Shown: positions 25,246 to 35,367, numbered from the stretch's first letter. The stretch is DNA of 64,000 nucleotides from Sorex araneus (GCF_027595985.1 NC_073307.1:49082509-49146508), one strand, 5' to 3'. Numbers and translations are program-made. Notes: a model not told the origin generated them from the sequence alone.

Positions 25246-25416
25246 GGGCCAGAGCCAGAGGACAGCGGGGGGCGGGGGGGGAGGCCGCTTGCCTTGCACG
25301 CAGCTAACTCAGGTTGGATCCTCGGCACCCCATAGGACCCCACCCCCGACCCCCGAGTCCCACCAGGAGTCATCCCTGAGCACAGAGCCCTGAGTGTGGC
25401 TTAAAAGCCAAAACAC
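25246..25416 (+). mobile_element. SOR SINE, oldest of a tandem trio
   Basis: Diverged copy with a G-run in the head and cacagagccctgagtgtggc at the 3' end. Copies at 25421 and 25609 follow. Confidence 0.85.
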
Positions 25417-25420
25417 GGGG

Positions 25421-25594
25421 CGCTGGAGCAATGGCACAGCGGGTGGGGCGTTTGCCTTGCACGCGGCCAACCCAGGTTCGATTCCCAGCATCCCATATGG
25501 TCCCCTGAGCACTGCCAGGGGTGATTCCTGAGTGCAGAGCCAGGAGTAACCTCTGTGCATTGCCGGGTGTGACCCAAAAAGCAAAAAAAAAAAA
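25421..25594 (+). mobile_element. SOR SINE, young, inserted between two older copies
   Basis: Near-consensus copy with A and B boxes and an A tail. A perfect target-site duplication gccaaaacacgggg lies at 25407-25420 and 25595-25608. Confidence 0.95.
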
Positions 25595-25608
25595 GCCAAA
25601 ACACGGGG

Positions 25609-25792
25609 CTGGAGCGGCACTAGCACAGGTGGTAGGATGTTTGCCTTGCATGCAGCCAACCTGGGTTCCATCACTGGCATCTCATAGGGTCCCCTGAGCA
25701 CCCCCAGGAGTAATTCCTGAGTGCAGAGCCAGGAGTAATCCATAAGCAATACCGGGTGTGACCCAAAAAACAACGACGACAAAAAAAAACAC
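25609..25792 (+). mobile_element. SOR SINE close to FAM174B exon 2
   Basis: Full-length copy with a (CAA/CGA)n tail that ends about 55 bp from the exon 2 splice donor, within FAM174B intron 2. Confidence 0.92.
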
Positions 25793-25845
25793 ACACAGAT
25801 AAACAGACGGGCACACCCACACCGCCATGCCTGGCACGTCCCCAC

Positions 25846-25977
25846 CTGTATTTGATGTCGAACACGGTGGCATCCTCGTCGTCATCCTCGTCCTCATTCA
25901 GAGGGGCCATCTCCACGCTCTCAGCTGGGGTGGTGATGATGTCATACTTGCGGGGCTTCTTTGACCGTCGCCCCGAC
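25846..25977 (-). CDS. FAM174B: FAM174B exon 2 (cytosolic tail)
   Basis: This 132-base exon lies 6.6 kb downstream of exon 1 on the same strand. Its first base completes the Arg codon left open by exon 1. It then encodes 43 residues: a basic stretch [10 protein letters not shown] just inside the membrane, the family signature [17 protein letters not shown], an acidic run (residues about 100-107) and ATVFDIKY, closing with AG of a last Arg codon. The acceptor reads ccag and the donor gtgggg. The tail is nearly identical to human FAM174B as I recall it, in contrast with the poorly conserved N-terminus. A continuous frame runs past the donor for some codons but there leaves the conserved sequence, so splicing is preferred. 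A SOR SINE array ends about 55 bp beyond the donor. Confidence 0.95.
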
Positions 25978-26104
25978 CTGGCAGAGAAGATGCCGGAAAC
26001 CTGAGCTTGTAGGGGGGTGGGCGCACCCCTGATGGTACATCACTGATCTCCCCCGTGGCCCACACACCCTGCAGAGACGATGATGACCTCCCCGCCACAC
26101 GATG

Positions 26105-26308
26105 AGAGCCTGGGACACCTCCACAGTGCAGGGGGAAGGCACTCGCCTTGTACAGGGCCAACCAGGGTTGGATCCCAGCACCATAGATAGTTCCCTGATC
26201 ACCTCCAGGAGAGACTCCTGAGTGTAGAGCCAGGACTCAGCCCTGAGCACTGCCAGCTGTACAACAACCACCACCAACCATCACCAAAAAAAAAAAAAAA
26301 AAAAGGGG
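26105..26308 (+). mobile_element. SOR SINE, diverged
   Basis: Body and B-box region are recognisable; the tail is (CAACCAC)n followed by A18. Confidence 0.85.
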
Positions 26309-26513
26309 GGAGGGAGGCAGAGCAATAGTACAGCCAGGAGGGCATTTGCCTGCCTTTTTGCCTTGCACGAGGCTGACCTGGTTCTATCCCTGGCATTCCA
26401 TATGGTCCCCCAGCATCGCCCGCCAGGAGTGATTTCTGAGTGCAGAGCCAGGAGTAACCACGGAGCATCTCCAGGTGTGGCCCCCAAACACAATTTAAAA
26501 AGAAAGAAAAAAT
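26309..26513 (+). mobile_element. SOR SINE
   Basis: Copy with a short internal duplication (gcctgcctttttgcc) between A and B boxes and an AAAG-rich tail. Confidence 0.9.
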
Positions 26514-26884
26514 AATGGCATGGCTCAGAGGCCATGATGGCACCCACCGAGGTGGTCCCCGAGTTACCCGAGCACGGCCGTGGTGGGTCGGGCACTGCCA
26601 GATTCCCTGGTGTGTGGGTCTCCACTGTGGGGTGTCACCCCGCCCGCCCCAGCACGCACCACGCCAGACAGTGCTCGAGCACAGAGGCAGCACCTCATTC
26701 TGGACAGACTGGAGTGTCCACAAGCAGGGGAGAATGGGGCTGAGCTGGGGGACCCCAGACAGAGCCTGGCAGTAGCCTGGGGAGAGCAGCGTCACCTGCT
26801 GCAGGAGACTCGGCGCTTCCTGCGCCCACGGAGGGGTCCCCTCAGCCCAGCCCTGTTCCACCCCCTGTCTTCCGTGTGTTTGTG

Positions 26885-27057
26885 TCTTATTTGGGACCCA
26901 CACCCGGTGATGCTCAGAAACGCTTCCTGGCTCTGCACTCAGGTATCACTCCTGGTGGTGCTTGGGGGACCGTATAGGTTGCCGGGGATCGAACCCAGGT
27001 GCTCCTTGAGCAGGGTGAGCCCCCCCCTCGCCCACTGTCCTCTATGGCTCCAGCCCC
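26885..27057 (-). mobile_element. SOR SINE
   Basis: Reverse copy from cacacccggtgatgctc to ggctccagcccc. Confidence 0.9.
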
Positions 27058-27544
27058 AACCCGCCCCCTTTCTTCACTGCAGCTGAAGTGACAGGTTAGG
27101 GTAACAGGTGTATGGGGGTGGGGGGGGTGGGGGGGAGAGTTGAAGTCAACCTGGCGGCCCGGCCCTGGTGTTAGTTCTAGAAGAACCAGAGCTAGAGCCA
27201 AAACACACATTTCCACCCACACTGTGCACGCGGAAACCCAGCCTGGCGCCAGCAGGTGTGTTTGCCCAAAGGTGCGTCTGGCTCGCGGATGCTCAGAAGC
27301 TGACCTACTGCTAGGGGGTCAGGGGGATGGCTGGGGTACCCCAGGGGGGTATGGACATAGGCCCCTCTCCCCCCCGCCCCGTGCAAGATAAACGCACGAA
27401 GCAAGTCCTCCCCTCCAGGCTGAGCCCTCGCTCTGGGCGTGCTGGTAGGGGCCAGTCTCAGTGTCCAGGACCGGGAGACAGCTTCCCTGTGTGGGGGCTT
27501 CTGAGCAAGTTGCGCCCTGAAACCTAAAGTCCCCTTGAGTCTGG

Positions 27545-27680
27545 TTCAAGTGACTTTGCATGCGGCCGACCTGGGTTGGACGGCCCCCAGCCTCTCAGAG
27601 TCCTCCCAAGTCTGCCAGGAGCGATCCCTGAGCACTGCCAGGACTGGCCCAAAAAACAGAAACAAACAAAAAAAAAAAAC
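27545..27680 (+). mobile_element. SOR SINE, 5' truncated
   Basis: Starts just before the B box (gcggccgacctgggttgg) and keeps the 3' body with a (CAAA)n tail. Confidence 0.82.
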
Positions 27681-28072
27681 ACCAAAGTCCATTTTGACAG
27701 TTCCCAGGTGTGTGTGGGGGGGCCCAGGTTCCCCACCCCAGAGGACCACCATTTTCTCCATGTCTTCCAGGAGGCCGTCGCAGGCCAGACCACATGGGGG
27801 TTCCCGTTTCCAAACCCAACTCACGGCCCCCACCTCAGCCACCAGCAAACACAGCGGCTCAGAGCCTGCCCCCGGCTCCAGCAGGTCCTGCTCCCCCAGC
27901 CGGAGGGATCCTGGAGGGGCTCAGGCCTAGACAGCACACACACACCCGCACCCTCTAGTCACACGCACACGGTTGGGGGAAGACTCTGGGGGCTTTGCTC
28001 TGGGAGCCCTGGTTCCCCCTGGACCACTGTGTGGTTTCCCCCCATACCTCTGCTCTGGGGGCTGCCGGCAGG

Positions 28073-28076
<4 letters not shown>

Positions 28077-28122
<46 letters not shown>
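28077..28122 (+). repeat. (GA)n microsatellite
   Basis: About 46 bp of pure GA. Confidence 0.95.
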
Positions 28123-28123
<1 letters not shown>

Positions 28124-28184
28124 CACCTCCACTCCCTCATATTCCACAAGCCCTGCAAACGGTGCCATCGCAAAGAGAAAGACG

Positions 28185-28335
28185 CACTTTTCTTTTTCTT
28201 TCTTCCTCCCTGTCTTTCTTCCTTCCTTCCTTCCTTCCTTCCTTCCTTCCTTCCTTCCTTCCTTCCTTCCTTCTTTTCTTTCTTTCTTTTTCTTTCTTTC
28301 TTTCTTTCTTTCTCTCTCTCTTTCTTTCTTTCTTT
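28185..28335 (+). repeat. (TTCC)n/(TTTC)n polypyrimidine tract
   Basis: 150 bp of nearly pure pyrimidine joined to the tail of the minus-strand SOR SINE at 28336. Confidence 0.93.
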
Positions 28336-28497
28336 TTGGGCCACACCCAGCGATGCTCAGGGGTTACTCCTGGCTCTGCACTTAGAAATTACTCCTGGTG
28401 GTGCTCGGGGGACCCTATGGGATGCCAGGGATGGCACCTGGGTCAGCCACATGCAGGCAAATGCCCTCCCCGCTGTTGCATCGCTCTTGCCTGAACG
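28336..28497 (-). mobile_element. SOR SINE with expanded tail
   Basis: Reverse copy. Its A-rich tail on the minus strand has grown into the 150-bp TTCC/TTTC tract at 28185-28335. Confidence 0.9.
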
Positions 28498-28654
28498 ACG
28501 CTTTTCCCTTTTGCATGTGCAGGGAGTGATCCGTGTTACTGGATTTTCTGGGGCCTGTTCCGCTTCCCCTAAGCACCCAGGACTCCGTCTTGCCAGTTCC
28601 ATGACTGCAGAACCCAAGCTCTAGAATGATTTAGTTCCACTGAGATGCGTGTGT

Positions 28655-28818
28655 CGGGGCCGGAGTGCTAGAACAGCAGGGAGGGCATTTGCCTTGCAAG
28701 CGGCTGGCACGGGTTCAATCCCCGGCATCCCATTGGATCCCCCCAGTCCCACCAGGAGTGATTCCTGAGCCCAGAACCATCAGCACTGCTCAATGTGACC
28801 CCAAAACAAACAAAAAAG
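28655..28818 (+). mobile_element. SOR SINE
   Basis: Full-length diverged copy with a B box (gggttcaatccc) and a short CAAA tail. Confidence 0.9.
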
Positions 28819-28882
28819 ACTTTGTATGTTGGAGTTTCCAGAGCTTCTGGACCCTCACTACCCGTATTCAAGACGCAGGTGA

Positions 28883-29063
28883 GGGGCGAGAGCGATAACA
28901 CAGCGGGCAGGGCGTTTGCCTTGCATGAGGCCAACCCAGATTTGATTCCCAGCATCCCATATGGTCCCCTGAGCACTGCCGGGGTAATTCCTGAGTGCAG
29001 AGCTAGGAGTAACCCCTGTGCCTCACTGGGTGTGACCCAAAAAGAAAACAAAAAAAAATCAAA
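28883..29063 (+). mobile_element. SOR SINE, young
   Basis: Full-length copy with a perfect target-site duplication caagacgcaggtga at 28869-28882 and 29064-29077. Confidence 0.95.
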
Positions 29064-29127
29064 CAAGACGCAGGTGAAACCATCATCAACATCTGCCCCA
29101 GAGCCTCAAAGGGGGCTTTGCTTTCTT

Positions 29128-29305
29128 GTGGGGGGGGGGGGGTATTTTTGGAGTCACACCTGACCATGCTCAGGGCTCACTCTTGGCTCTGCACTCAGGA
29201 ATTACTTCTGGCGGTGCTCGGGGGCCTCTATGGGATGCCAGAGATCAGACCCAGGTCAGCTGCATGCAGGGAAAATGCCCTCCCCACTCTGCTATCACTC
29301 TGGGC
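29128..29305 (-). mobile_element. SOR SINE
   Basis: Reverse copy starting in a G12 run; ctctgcactcaggaattact and the head complement are clear. Confidence 0.9.
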
Positions 29306-30116
29306 CCAGGCCAGGCGGGTGGGCTTTCTGAGCAGGACTCTGGGCCACTCTCCCAGGCCCCAGAGAGAAGCGCTGATGTCCAGGGGGTTTCATTTCATTG
29401 TTTCCTCTTCCCATGTCACCTTTGGATCAGTGAAATCTCTTGATAAGTCCCATTGTGGATGCAGCTAGGCTCATCGAGGACAGGCGCCTGGGGCCAGGCA
29501 GGAGGTTGGGTGATGTTCAGACACTGGCCCGGCCAGTCCCTGTGTCTTGAGGGGCTGGAGGGGGAACCTTTGCTGCCACTGGGCCAAGAGTGACAGCTGG
29601 GGGATGTCAGGTGGCTGAGAAGAATTCTCCCTCCCCACGCCCCAGGCGGCACCTGCGAGGCCACCTCCCAGATAAGAAGACTGGGCACGCAGCCAAGACA
29701 GATCCGGGACAGAGGTCACCTGGCAAGGCTGGCAACTAACCCAGAGGCAGGGGTGGGGCGGCACCCCAAGATCTCAGGGAAACGTGCAGTTCCCACTGGG
29801 TTTTGTCCCCATTTCTCTCTTCCTAAGGAGGACAGAGAGAAGGACTGTCCCCTCTGCCCTGAGGTCTCAGAGTGCCCAGCAGACCCATCAGCGAGCACAG
29901 GGCACACAGGAAACAGTGAGGGAGCCCCTCCCCACCCATGCTTGGAGTCCGGCATCCGGGCACCCTCTCCCTCCCATGGTTCCCGACAGGACCCAAAGCA
30001 CACCACCACCCAACACACAGCGGGTTCCCCACCGCTGAGACAAAGGTGCTTTGTTGAAACCGGAGTCACCACTGCATCAAGAAGCAAGACAGCCTGGGCC
30101 AACCAGGCAGTATCTT

Positions 30117-30285
30117 TCTCCCTCTCTCTCTCTCTCTCTCTCCCTCTTTCCCTTCATCCCTCCCCATGCCCACAAACACACATATGCACACACACAGAGA
30201 CACACACACATATGCACACACACAGACACACACACACACACACACGTATGCACACACACACACAGACACACAAACACACACTACA
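30117..30285 (+). repeat. (CT)n followed by (CA)n/(CAGA)n
   Basis: A short CT run and then a longer imperfect CA run with tatgca interruptions. Confidence 0.92.
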
Positions 30286-30384
30286 GAGCACTCCCCATGG
30301 GGTGCTCTGCCTACAAAGCCACCTCCCTCACCTTTTCCAGTGCCGGGATCCCACAGCAGAAGAAAAGTGCACGGTGAAACGTGA

Positions 30385-30495
30385 GCAGATGCCAGGCACC
30401 CCATGGGGTCCCCCAAGCACAAGCAGGAGTGATCCCTGAGCACCTAACCCAGACTAACCCCTGAGCACCACTGGGTGTCGCCCCAAACAAACACC
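30385..30495 (+). mobile_element. SOR SINE, 5' truncated
   Basis: Only the body after the B box and a short tail remain. Confidence 0.75.
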
Positions 30496-32158
30496 CAGGG
30501 TTCCCGGGGGGGAGACGCTGGGCTCCCACCTCACAGTCTGCAGGGCCCACCGAGCACTGGACCAATGGGCGTGCTGACCAGCGCCAAGAAGGAAGGTCAG
30601 ACACTGGGGATTTCGGCGGGCACTGAAAATGCCCGGTGCAGGCGCCAGCGGGGGCACGCAGCCAAGCAAGGTGCCAGAGACTCAGACCGAAGCACATCGG
30701 CTCGCGAGAACCTGTTGCCTGGTCAGTCGAGGAAACAGGTCGTGCCCCATAACACTTCTCCTGGGGAAACTCTGAAACAAGGTGGGGGGAGATGGGGGCA
30801 GGTTGGGGGTGCAGGCAAACAGCAGGAGCTGTCCGTGGGCCAAGGGGCCCCCAGGCAGAGGGTCAGGTGCCCGAGGCAAACCTTGGGAAGGTCCGATAGG
30901 GCCGGAGCAGTAGAGAGAGCCCAGGTGGGGTCTCATAAGGGAAGGAGACAGCCCCAGCCACGAAGCTGAGTTTCACCCACGCCCTAAAGGGTCTGGGGGG
31001 GCAGAGGGAGGATGAGCCCCATGGAGGGTGGGTGGACAGGAGAGGGACCAGGGGTAAAGCCCCCACCAGAGGGTGGACATAGCAGGATGGGGAGATAGGA
31101 CAGAAGAGAAGCCAGGGAGGAAGGGATTCAGGCAGGGGGATGGGGGAGCGGACCCCAGAAGCTGGCGGGGGGGGGGCCACTGGGGATGGAGTGAAAAGGA
31201 GGCAGAGTACAGACCACCCGGTCCCAACCTGTAGAATTTTCTAGAACAGAATCCTTCCCAGGAAACCGCTGAGCACCAGGCTAAGGGAACAAGCTAAGCT
31301 ACCAGGGCTCCCCCCAAGAGGGACACCCCCAGGCACAAAGCTGGGGTTGACCCCCCCATAATGGGGTGTCCACCACTGCAGAGGAACCAGCATAGTGGCC
31401 GCGTGTCCTGGCCATGGGCAGAGAGCAGTGAGGGGCAGAGAGGACACACAGAAATGCCATGAAGGGGCGGGGGAGGGGGGCCTTGACTCCCCAACTGCCA
31501 CACCCAGTGAGGGTCTGGGGAGCTGGTGAGCAGGGGGGTGGGAGTGAGCAGGGGCTTGGGGGTGGGAAGTGGGCACCAGTGGAGGGGGGGCTGGTGCCTG
31601 CATCAGGAGACTCTGGGAGCCAGTGGCCACGGAAGCAGGACCCGGGCATCAAGTCTGTTTTCCCTTGGATGCAGCTGGCCCCCTAGGAAATCCAGGTCAG
31701 GCTGCAGTGAGGACAGACCACAACAGGGAAGCACCCCGCCCCCCCAGGACAAATCTGATAGCACAGAGCAGCTGGGCTGAGCAAACCCAGCAGGGGGGCC
31801 GGGCGCTCCCAGGGGGTGCAGTCAGTGACCTGCACACGCTGGGGGCCCCTAGCAACCGGACACATCTGCTTCGCTGCCCTCCACCCCCCAATCAGGATTT
31901 CCCAGGCATGAGGGAACTCAAGGGCTCACCTCGGAGCTGTTTGGGGGACCTGCGTCCTCCCTCCAGCCTGGACCGGGGACCCCCAAAAAAGCCTCTCCCA
32001 GACCTCCACCTCTCTGCCCACACCCCAGTGCGGAAGCAATCCCCCTTCCCCCCCAGCCCCCCCCCCCCCCCGCAGGCCACCTGCGCAGCTGAAGGGGTGG
32101 AGGGGTGTCTCAGCCCTCCCAGAGTCCAGCTCCAAGCCCCACATAGGACAACCCCAGG

Positions 32159-32382
32159 CTGGCTGGAGCAGCCCGAGGGCGCTGCTTACTATCTGTAAGC
32201 AGCCGACCGGGGTTTCAATTCTCAGCATCCCCTGCATGCAACCGATCTGGGGGTGGGGGGACGGCGCCCACCAGGAGAGATCCCTAAGCACAGAGCCAGG
32301 AGTAAGCCCTGGGCACACATGGCCAGGTATGGCCCCCAAACCAACCGACCAAAGAGACCAAACAACAACAACAACAACAATC
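32159..32382 (+). mobile_element. SOR SINE with aberrant head
   Basis: The usual ttgccttgcacg before the B box is replaced by ctatctgtaagc, as also in the copy at 33441. Body normal; (CAA)n tail. Lies in FAM174B intron 1, 240 bp from exon 1. Confidence 0.85.
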
Positions 32383-32559
32383 CTCTCTGCCGCCCGCAGT
32401 CTGGTCTCGGGAGAGGAGAATGGAGCCGAGGCGAAGGGGCCGGCCACCTCCAGCGGGTCCGCCTGGGAGCCGGGACCGGCTGGATCTTTCAGCTCCTTTG
32501 CAAAGGGGGGTTCAGAAAGCACTCCCCCTCTGTCCCAGAGGCAAGCGGGTTTGGGGGCG

Positions 32560-33180
32560 CTGCGGGAACAACCCCCCCTCCCCAGCTCCATCTCCGGCCC
32601 GGACGCGCGCCCCGCGGGGCCCCACCTGAGCACACGCAGCAGCAGGCAGGCGACGAGCAGCGCCGAGAAAGCGCAGGCCACGATCACGGCCACCTTGAGC
32701 GCGGGCAGGTCGCGGACCAGGCCGGACAGGCGGGTGACGAGCGCGTCGGCGCTGCGGGTGTCGTTGGCGGACGGCGGCGCGGGCGGCGCGGGCGGCGCGG
32801 TGCGGGCGGCGGGGCGCGGCAGAAGCGACACGGCGCGCATGGTGGGGGGCGAGGGCACACCTGTCCCGCGCCCCCGGACCTCACCTCGCAGCCCAGGCTC
32901 TATCCCGCACCCCCCCCCCCGGGCCTTCCCCGCACCCCAGCTCCCCCAGCTGCCGGGCGGCTGCGCGCGCGCGCGAGCGCGCCGCGGGGTCAGGAACCAG
33001 ATGCGCCCGGAAGGGCCAACACGTCGCGACGGATCATTCGATCATGCGATGTGGCCGCAGCCCCACGTGGGCGGGGCGGCTCACCACCCGGAGCCCCGAT
33101 CCACAGCAGGACCCGGGGTGGGGAGGGACACCCTAGGGAGCAGGCGGCGCTGCGGGCGCTGCGGGTCGCGTTCCAACCGT
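32560..33180 (-). promoter_or_regulatory. FAM174B: CpG-island promoter of FAM174B
   Basis: CpG is frequent here and scarce on both sides. The island covers exon 1 and about 340 bp upstream on the minus strand, including a CG-alternating run at 32962-32984 and an ETS-like ccggaag at 33008. No TATA box is evident, as usual for a broadly expressed gene. The transcription start is not fixed by the sequence. SOR SINEs with an unusual shared head lie on both sides (32159 and 33441). Confidence 0.75.
32626..32840 (-). CDS. FAM174B: FAM174B exon 1, coding part (start codon, luminal segment, transmembrane helix)
   Basis: This exon encodes residues 1-71 and two bases of codon 72 of a small single-pass membrane protein of the FAM174/DUF1180 family; the human protein has been linked to Golgi integrity (from memory). 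Visible: start MRAV as in human FAM174B, a Pro/Ala-rich stretch, an N-D-T glycosylation sequon at Asn26, the family block [18 protein letters not shown] (residues 32-49) and a hydrophobic helix at about 50-68. The ATG at 32838-32840 is in a good context (acc before ATG); an upstream in-frame GTG is not a plausible start. The exon ends CTCAG followed by a gtgggg donor. Odd: the Leu-rich signal-peptide core I recall in human is absent, so the predicted protein is about 116 aa against about 159. The membrane helix could serve as signal anchor. The family call is secure because the phase joins exactly to exon 2. Confidence 0.93.
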
Positions 33181-33244
33181 TATTTATGTCACTTAGAACC
33201 TTGGGGCTAAGAAGACTGCTGGTTAGGGGTTTTTTTATTCTTAA

Positions 33245-33410
33245 TTTTGTTTGGAGGCCACAGACTGCTGTGCTCAGGGCTTACTCCTGGCTCTGCACTT
33301 GGGGATGACTGCTGGCGGTGCTCAGGACACCTGATTCGGGATGGGACCAGGTCGGGGGGCCGGTACATATGAGAAAAACGCCCTCCCCGCTGCACTGTCT
33401 CTCTGGTCCT
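33245..33410 (-). mobile_element. SOR SINE, diverged
   Basis: Reverse copy with ctctgcacttggggatgact and a worn head complement. Confidence 0.82.
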
Positions 33411-33440
33411 ATTTCCCTCTTTTCCAAAGAGGTTTTCTTG

Positions 33441-33604
33441 GGCCAGAAAGAGCCTGTTATCATAGGGCACTATCTGTAAGCAGCCGACCGGGGCTTCAAT
33501 TCTCAGCATCCCAATGTGGTCTCCTGAGCACTGGCAGGAGTGATCCACAAGCACAGAGCCAGGAGTAAGCCGTGAGCACCACCGGGTGTGGCCCCAAAGC
33601 AACC
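33441..33604 (+). mobile_element. SOR SINE with aberrant head
   Basis: Carries the same ctatctgtaagc block before the B box as the copy at 32159; the rest of the body is normal SOR. Confidence 0.87.
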
Positions 33605-33630
33605 ATCAAAAGTTTGAAAAACAAACACAC

Positions 33631-33798
33631 AGGGGCAGGAGCAATAGTACAGCAGGGGAGGGTATTTGCCTTGCAGGAGGCCGACCTGGGCTTGATTCCC
33701 AGTATCCCATATGGTCCCCAAGCACTGCCAGGACTAAGTCCTGAGCATCGCCAGGTGTGCCCCACACCCCAAACAAAAATGCAAACAAACAAACAAAA
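33631..33798 (+). mobile_element. SOR SINE
   Basis: Full-length copy with a (CAAA)n tail. Confidence 0.9.
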
Positions 33799-34634
33799 GT
33801 AAGAGCTCCTAGCCTTTCTCTGGGGGCAGAAATCTGGCCCAGTTGAGCTGAACCCTCTCATTTGGGGTCCATGAGGAGGGTGCAGGAGGGGTGCCCTGGA
33901 GCTGGAGGGTTTTCACGTCATGGGTCTGTGTCCAGGCTCCGTCAGTGGTTCTGGAGTGCATCATTCAGCACCTCCCCGCCCCCCAGCTGTGTGAGAAACA
34001 ACCTCGCTACCTGATCAGCTGCTGGCCAGAGGCCACCTCCGTGCTGTGCCGAGTGGGCCTTCCCAAGGCTGCCTTATTAAGGCATCCACGCTCGCACATG
34101 TCTGCCTGTGGGGCAGCCACTCTAGCGGGACATGGACACGTAGCCTGTTATCATGTCAGCTGAGGCAAGTCTCTGGGTGTGAATACCCAGATGGAAACTG
34201 CCCGTCACATAGATAACACATCCGGCTTCTGCAGAAAGAACAACTGCGGGACTCTCAGCAGCCCTCTCTGGGGCACTAGGGGGCTGGGCAGGCCCACTGC
34301 TCGTCCGTCCAGCACGTCCACTGGCAGGAAATCTACACAGACCACATGATGTTCTGTCTCTTCCAGCTGCAGGTCCGTCAGAGTGTGGCCTGGGCTGAGA
34401 GCCAGCCCCACAGCCAGGCTAGTGAGAAAGTCCTTCAAGAGCCACCTCGGCTGCCAGGAACGTGCAGTGCTGGTAACCCTGAAGGCGCAAATTTTGAACA
34501 TCATCTCCGTTCCAGAAACTTCTAGGCAGCAGAGTGAAGTCCCGGGCTCTGGAACTTCCGAGTCACGATCAGGGCTCACCGAGTGGCCAGAGCCAAGGAC
34601 TAGATCCACCACATTCAGGGGTCTCACAGATTGT
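33799..34634. other. Unique DNA upstream of FAM174B
   Basis: Repeat-free block with moderate GC, a CTCF-like motif and a minus-strand frame of 140 codons (34205-34627) of unknown meaning. Confidence 0.45.
34269..34288 (+). promoter_or_regulatory. CTCF-like motif
   Basis: ggggcactagggggctggg fits most of the core, about 1.4 kb upstream of FAM174B exon 1. Confidence 0.4.
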
Positions 34635-35002
34635 TTCTTCTTTTTGGTTTTTGAGCTACATCCATGATGCCTAGGGGTTACTCCTGGCTCTGCACTCAGG
34701 AATCACTCCTGGCAGTGCTCAGGGAACCCTGTGAAATGCCAGGGACCAAACCCGGGTCAGGGGCTAGAGTGATAGCACATCGGGGAAGGAATTTGCCTTG
34801 CACGAGGCCAACCTGGGTTCGATTCCGAGCATCCCATATGGTCCCCCAAGCACCGCCAGGGGTAATTCCTGAGCACAGAGCCAGGAATAACCCCTGAGCA
34901 TCGCTGGGTGTGACCCAAAAAGCAAAAAAAAAAAAAAAAAAAATCCTGGGTCAGCCACATGCAAGGCAAACACCCTCCCCACTGTGCTATTGCTCCAGCC
35001 CC
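34635..35002 (-). mobile_element. SOR SINE split by a nested SOR copy
   Basis: The outer minus-strand copy runs 34635-34758 and resumes at 34944-35002. cgggtcag before and tgggtcag after the inner copy are the target-site duplication within the outer B-box region. Confidence 0.93.
34759..34943 (+). mobile_element. SOR SINE, nested inside an older copy
   Basis: Full-length near-consensus copy with an A21 tail, inserted into the minus-strand SINE on both sides. Confidence 0.94.
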
Positions 35003-35204
35003 TGGATTATTTTCTTTTTAATGCCTAAAACAAAGAAAATATGATACTTAGCTCCAGAAGGCCACAGGAAGCAAAACTGCAAAACTGCACCCTTCTCCAT
35101 CTCCACCCAGTCCCCTGCTTACTTAGGGGCCCTGGAGCTACCACAGTTTAGTACAATAGGGATGGCTTAGCAGGGGAACCTTCTGGAATCCCTTCAAAGC
35201 CTTT

Positions 35205-35367
35205 ATTTTGGGAGTCCACACCTGGTGGTGCTCAGGGTTACTCCTAGTTCTGCATTCAGAGATCACTTCTGGTGGTGCTCAGGGGGCCCCATGGGGTGCT
35301 GGGATGGAACTTGGGTTGGTTGTCTGCAAGGCCAGTGCCCTTCCCTCTGTCCTATCGCTCTGGCCCT
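35205..35367 (-). mobile_element. SOR SINE
   Basis: Reverse copy from cacacctggtggtgctc to cctatcgctctggccc. Confidence 0.9.

Larger units (their letters stand above)
25978..32625 (-). other. FAM174B: FAM174B intron 1
   Basis: The intron is bounded by a gtgggg donor and a ccag acceptor. It holds about nine SOR SINEs, a (GA)n run, a 150-bp pyrimidine tract, a CT/CA microsatellite and unique GC-rich DNA at about 27.06-27.54, 29.31-30.11 and 30.50-32.16 kb, in which I see no gene. At 6.6 kb it appears shorter than the human intron, as I recall the human gene spanning about 38 kb. Confidence 0.85.

Noticed and set aside
25309-25845. 178-codon minus-strand frame next to exon 2
   Set aside because: Entirely antisense SOR SINEs.
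28077-28335. CRISPR-like or other array from the regular short repeats
   Set aside because: These are simple dinucleotide and tetranucleotide runs without spacers, in a mammalian genome.
34764-34830. tRNA-like sequences with good A and B boxes
   Set aside because: All are SINE heads followed by the SOR body; none has a closed acceptor stem or stands alone.
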